A DNA stretch of 64,000 nt, taken from assembly GCF_013185185.1 (NCBI RefSeq), contig NZ_JAAZWE010000003.1, positions 434,001 through 498,000 of the forward strand, in the 5' to 3' direction. The notes beneath the pieces are model-generated. The model ran no database searches. It was not told the DNA's origin and worked only from the letters and a program-made list of their open reading frames with translations. Both the position numbers and the translations under genes were made by a program. Below, piece by piece: positions 61,475-64,000 of this stretch. How positions within the stretch are numbered: the stretch's first letter is position 1; the number at the start of each line of letters is the position of its first letter. Source of the DNA: Saccharibacillus endophyticus (GTDB taxonomy: Bacteria > Bacillota > Bacilli > Paenibacillales > Paenibacillaceae).

Positions 61475-62701
61475 GTGATCCAATCAGCGCCGCAAACAAT
61501 CGATGACTTGATGGACTGGATTTCGGGATTTTCCGATGCAGAAGGTCCGGGGACGACTCGGTTACTTTATAGCCCATCTTGGATAAAAGCGCAGCATGCA
61601 CTGAAAGAAAAATTCGAAGAACTCGGCATGATGGTCGAATTCGACGCGGTAGGCAATTTATTCGCCACGGTTGCGGGAACCGAGCAGCCGAACGAAGTGA
61701 TCGCGACCGGTTCGCACGTGGATACGGTTGCCCGGGGCGGACGTTTGGACGGGCAACTGGGAATCATGGCCGGATATTTGGCGGTAAAAGAACTGCTGGA
61801 GAAAGAAGGAAAGCCGAAAAAATCGCTTCAGATCATCTCGATGGCGGAAGAAGAAGGCTCCCGTTTCCCGTACGCGTTCTGGGGCTCCAAAAATATCTTC
61901 GGCATAGCCGATCCCAAAGACGTCGAAGACATTTCCGATGCTCAGGGTATCCGGTTTACTGACGCCATGCGCGCGGCCGGATTCGATTTTTTGGAAGGAA
62001 CGCCTAAGTTCGACCGTATCGCCGCATTCCTGGAACTGCATATCGAGCAGGGCAACTTCTTGGAAAACACGGGCAAAAAGGTGGGCGTGGTCAACGCGAT
62101 CGTGGGTCAAAAACGATACACGGTCATCCTCAAAGGCGAAGCCAACCATGCAGGCACCACATTGATGGAATATCGCAAAGATACCGTCGAGTGCATGGCC
62201 TGGATCATCACGCAAAGCATCGACAAAGCCAAAGCCGAAGGCAGTCCGCTTGTCTTGACATTCGGTCGGGTCGAGCCTAAGCCGAATACGGTGAATGTCG
62301 TTCCCGGGGAGACACTGTTCTCCATAGACTGCCGCCACACCGATGCGCAAACGCTGGATCGTTTCACGCTTGAGATCGAAGAGGACATGCGGGCGATCGC
62401 CGCGAAAATGGGCATACAGATCGAGATCGACAAATGGATGGACGAGGCTCCGGTTCCGATGGACGCCCGGATCATCGAGACGATCGAGAGCGTATGCAAA
62501 GACAGCGGCCTGAGCTACCAAGTCATGCACTCCGGTGCCGGACACGATTCGCAGATTTTCGCGCCTCGCGTGCCGACAGGCATGATCTTCGTTCCTTCCG
62601 TAGGCGGAATCAGCCACAACCCTGCGGAACACACCGAAGCGGAAGATATTCAACAAGGCGTACAGGCTTTGGCCGAAACGTTGAAGCGTTTGGCGTACTG
62701 A
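61475..62701 (+). CDS. allC: Allantoate amidohydrolase
   Basis: This is a 408-residue M20-type dimetal amidohydrolase that turns allantoate into ureidoglycine, CO2 and ammonia. Metal ligands are seen in GSHVDTVARGGRLDGQLG, AEEEGSRFP, FLELHIEQG and SGAGHDSQIFA. The dimerisation lid has GEANHAGTTLMEYRKD. The start is GTG 61475 with GGGGTGA about 4 nt upstream; ATG 61442 has no site. The product feeds AllE. Carbamoyl-amino-acid hydrolases share the fold, but the neighbours favour allantoate. Confidence 0.9.
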   Translation: MIQSAPQTIDDLMDWISGFSDAEGPGTTRLLYSPSWIKAQHALKEKFEELGMMVEFDAVGNLFATVAGTEQPNEVIATGSHVDTVARGGRLDGQLGIMAGYLAVKELLEKEGKPKKSLQIISMAEEEGSRFPYAFWGSKNIFGIADPKDVEDISDAQGIRFTDAMRAAGFDFLEGTPKFDRIAAFLELHIEQGNFLENTGKKVGVVNAIVGQKRYTVILKGEANHAGTTLMEYRKDTVECMAWIITQSIDKAKAEGSPLVLTFGRVEPKPNTVNVVPGETLFSIDCRHTDAQTLDRFTLEIEEDMRAIAAKMGIQIEIDKWMDEAPVPMDARIIETIESVCKDSGLSYQVMHSGAGHDSQIFAPRVPTGMIFVPSVGGISHNPAEHTEAEDIQQGVQALAETLKRLAY

Positions 62702-62760
62702 TCGCCCGCATTTGTACCCCGTTCCTTGATAAGCCATACGAATATCGGTACATGTCTACA

Positions 62761-62801
62761 TTTTAATCAAGCAGACCGTTCCGTTCTCTGCTTGATTAAA
62801 A
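62761..62801. other. 15-bp perfect inverted repeat with reversed tail polarity
   Basis: TTTTAATCAAGCAGA pairs with TCTGCTTGATTAAAA around 11 nt. The T tract is at the 5' side and the A tract at the 3' side, the opposite of an intrinsic terminator. It sits between allC and the permease. Confidence 0.6.
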
Positions 62802-62815
62802 GACACCATCACTTA

Positions 62816-62829
62816 TTAAAGCGCTTACA
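62816..62829 (+). promoter_or_regulatory. cre-like site upstream of the permease
   Basis: TTAAAGCGCTTACA matches the CcpA site consensus TGWAARCGYTWWCA at 13 of 14 positions. It is 54 nt before the permease start. Confidence 0.55.
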
Positions 62830-62882
62830 TTTTATTTGGCGCGGGAAAAAGCTCGGAAATAAGGGTCTAGGAGAGTTGCGTT

Positions 62883-64000
62883 TTGCTAAATATAGAGAAT
62901 GAAATACCGGAAAACGACGTGGATACCTACCGGAAACGCGGGTATGAAAACGAAGACGTACTACCGAAAACTCAAGATAAAAGAAATATGGGACCTATGA
63001 ATTTCTTTACGCTTTGGATGGGCTCCATTCACAATATTCCCAATTACGCGGCGGTCGTCGGTTATTTGCTGCTGGGGCTTTCGCCGCTCAATACGATGCT
63101 CGCCGTCCTTCTGGGAGGGACGGTCGTTGCCTTCTTCCTGTACTTCAACGGCCGTCCGGGAACGAAGTACGGCATTCCGTTTTCCATGCAGCTTCGCTCG
63201 ACTTACGGAAGCAAAGGCGCCAAGCTGCCCGGCTTTCTGCGCGGCGGCGTGGCAGCGATCGCCTGGTTCGGCGTTCAGACCTACGTGGGGGCGGCAGCGC
63301 TGACGATCCTGATCGGAAAAATCTGGCCCGCATATTTACAAATCGGAGCCGGGAATGATATTCTCGGAATCTCCGTTCCCGAGTTGATCAGCTTCGTCCT
63401 TTTTTGGGCGGCTAACATGGCGATCGGCTTAGGCGGGGGAGGCATTCTTAACAAGTTTACCGCGGTATTAAGTCCGATTATTTACATCGTTTTTGGCGGA
63501 ATGACGATTTGGGCGATCAATGCGGGCGGCGGGTTGGGAGCGATCTTCTCTTACGAAATGTCGCAAACGCCTTCCGTAAATCCCGTCTTCGGTTATCTGA
63601 TCATCATCGCTTCCGTGCTTGCCGTCTGGGCCGCGCCGGGCGTCAGCGTCGGAGATTTCACGCAGAACGCCAAATCGCAAAAAGCGCAGGCGGTCGGGCA
63701 GATCGGAAGCTTGGTCTTCGGTTATCTCGTGTTCGCGATCATGGCGGTCGTCATCGTAATCGGGGGAACAATCCGTTACGGGGAGCCGACATCCGGCAAC
63801 GGGGTGCTTGATTTCATTAACCAATGGGATAGCCTTCCCGCTATTTTGTTGGCGACGCTCGTGTTTTTGATGACTACGATTTCCACGAATGCGACAGGGA
63901 ACATCATTCCGGCCGCCTATCAACTGACGGCGTTGTTCCCGAAATTCGTTAATTACCGTAAGGGGGTGATGATCGCCGGAATCATCAGCGTGCTCATCAT
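62883..64000 (+). CDS. NCS1 family allantoin/nucleobase permease (3' end beyond the window)
   Basis: The frame begins at TTG 62883 (AGGAG 9 nt upstream), MLNIENEIPENDVD, and remains open to the window edge (about 372 codons). After a hydrophilic N-terminus, NFFTLWMGSIHNIPNYAAVV starts the first span, followed by many hydrophobic spans. GTKYGIPFSMQLRSTYG and AWFGVQTYVGA are signature regions of the NCS1 permeases (PucI, CodB, Mhp1). The gene context points to allantoin or a related purine product. Substrate specificity is inferred. Confidence 0.85.
   Translation, partial: MLNIENEIPENDVDTYRKRGYENEDVLPKTQDKRNMGPMNFFTLWMGSIHNIPNYAAVVGYLLLGLSPLNTMLAVLLGGTVVAFFLYFNGRPGTKYGIPFSMQLRSTYGSKGAKLPGFLRGGVAAIAWFGVQTYVGAAALTILIGKIWPAYLQIGAGNDILGISVPELISFVLFWAANMAIGLGGGGILNKFTAVLSPIIYIVFGGMTIWAINAGGGLGAIFSYEMSQTPSVNPVFGYLIIIASVLAVWAAPGVSVGDFTQNAKSQKAQAVGQIGSLVFGYLVFAIMAVVIVIGGTIRYGEPTSGNGVLDFINQWDSLPAILLATLVFLMTTISTNATGNIIPAAYQLTALFPKFVNYRKGVMIAGIISVLI

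Overview
The window looks like chromosomal DNA of a GC-rich member of the Paenibacillaceae (Paenibacillus or Saccharibacillus type). Supporting signs are strong AGGAGG-type ribosome binding sites, frequent TTG and GTG starts, SLH-domain wall proteins, YesM/YesN-type two-component genes, LplB/YtcP-type sugar permeases, and Bacillus-like sigma-A, sigma-D and cre motifs. The genus is inferred from gene style only; no rRNA or other marker gene is present. No rRNA, tRNA, CRISPR array or intact insertion sequence was seen.

Layout. 0-6 kb: the 5' part of a Gfo/Idh/MocA oxidoreductase, two tandem YsnF-like stress proteins, a gamma-glutamyltransferase and an AI-2E family transporter. 6.3-8.9 kb: a polar amino acid ABC transporter operon behind a near-consensus sigma-A promoter. 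9-10.8 kb: a chemoreceptor. 10.9-21.4 kb: a carbohydrate unit with YesM-like kinase, YesN-like regulator, solute-binding lipoprotein, two permeases and a GH42 beta-galactosidase. A cre-like site precedes it, and two of its intergenic gaps are packed with palindromes. 21.7-32 kb: a quinone-oxidoreductase-like enzyme, a CHAD protein, an SLH protein, an aldehyde dehydrogenase, a secreted hydrolase with an SLH tail, and two CNNM/HlyC-type membrane proteins that share an unusual leader.

32.5-42.4 kb is the main accessory region. A rhodanese-type sulfurtransferase is complete at 32125-33075, and its last 560 bases recur at 41884-42443. The two stretches encode identical protein with about 12 silent differences. 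Between them lies about 9.4 kb of foreign-looking DNA, AT-rich at both ends. It carries an AlbA_2/Schlafen-type protein, a small membrane protein, a frameshifted tyrosine integrase, a Crp/Fnr regulator, two SLH proteins, an ankyrin protein and a DUF5677-like protein. I read this as an integrated island that entered inside the sulfurtransferase gene and restored its reading frame.

42.5-57.4 kb: a TetR gene and a second amino acid ABC operon ending in an OsmC protein, a VanZ-like protein, a kinase-like protein, a second chemoreceptor (sigma-D-like promoter), DUF488 and GNAT proteins, an SDR behind a MerR-type 19-bp-spacer promoter, a CPBP protease/TetR pair, and an SDR that lacks the catalytic Tyr. 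57.5-64 kb: a purine/allantoin catabolism cluster with allE, allD, pucR (divergent), allC and an NCS1 permease cut by the window edge. PucR-box-like and cre-like sites lie in its gaps. The genes would import allantoin-type ureides and convert allantoate through ureidoglycine and ureidoglycolate, releasing ammonia.
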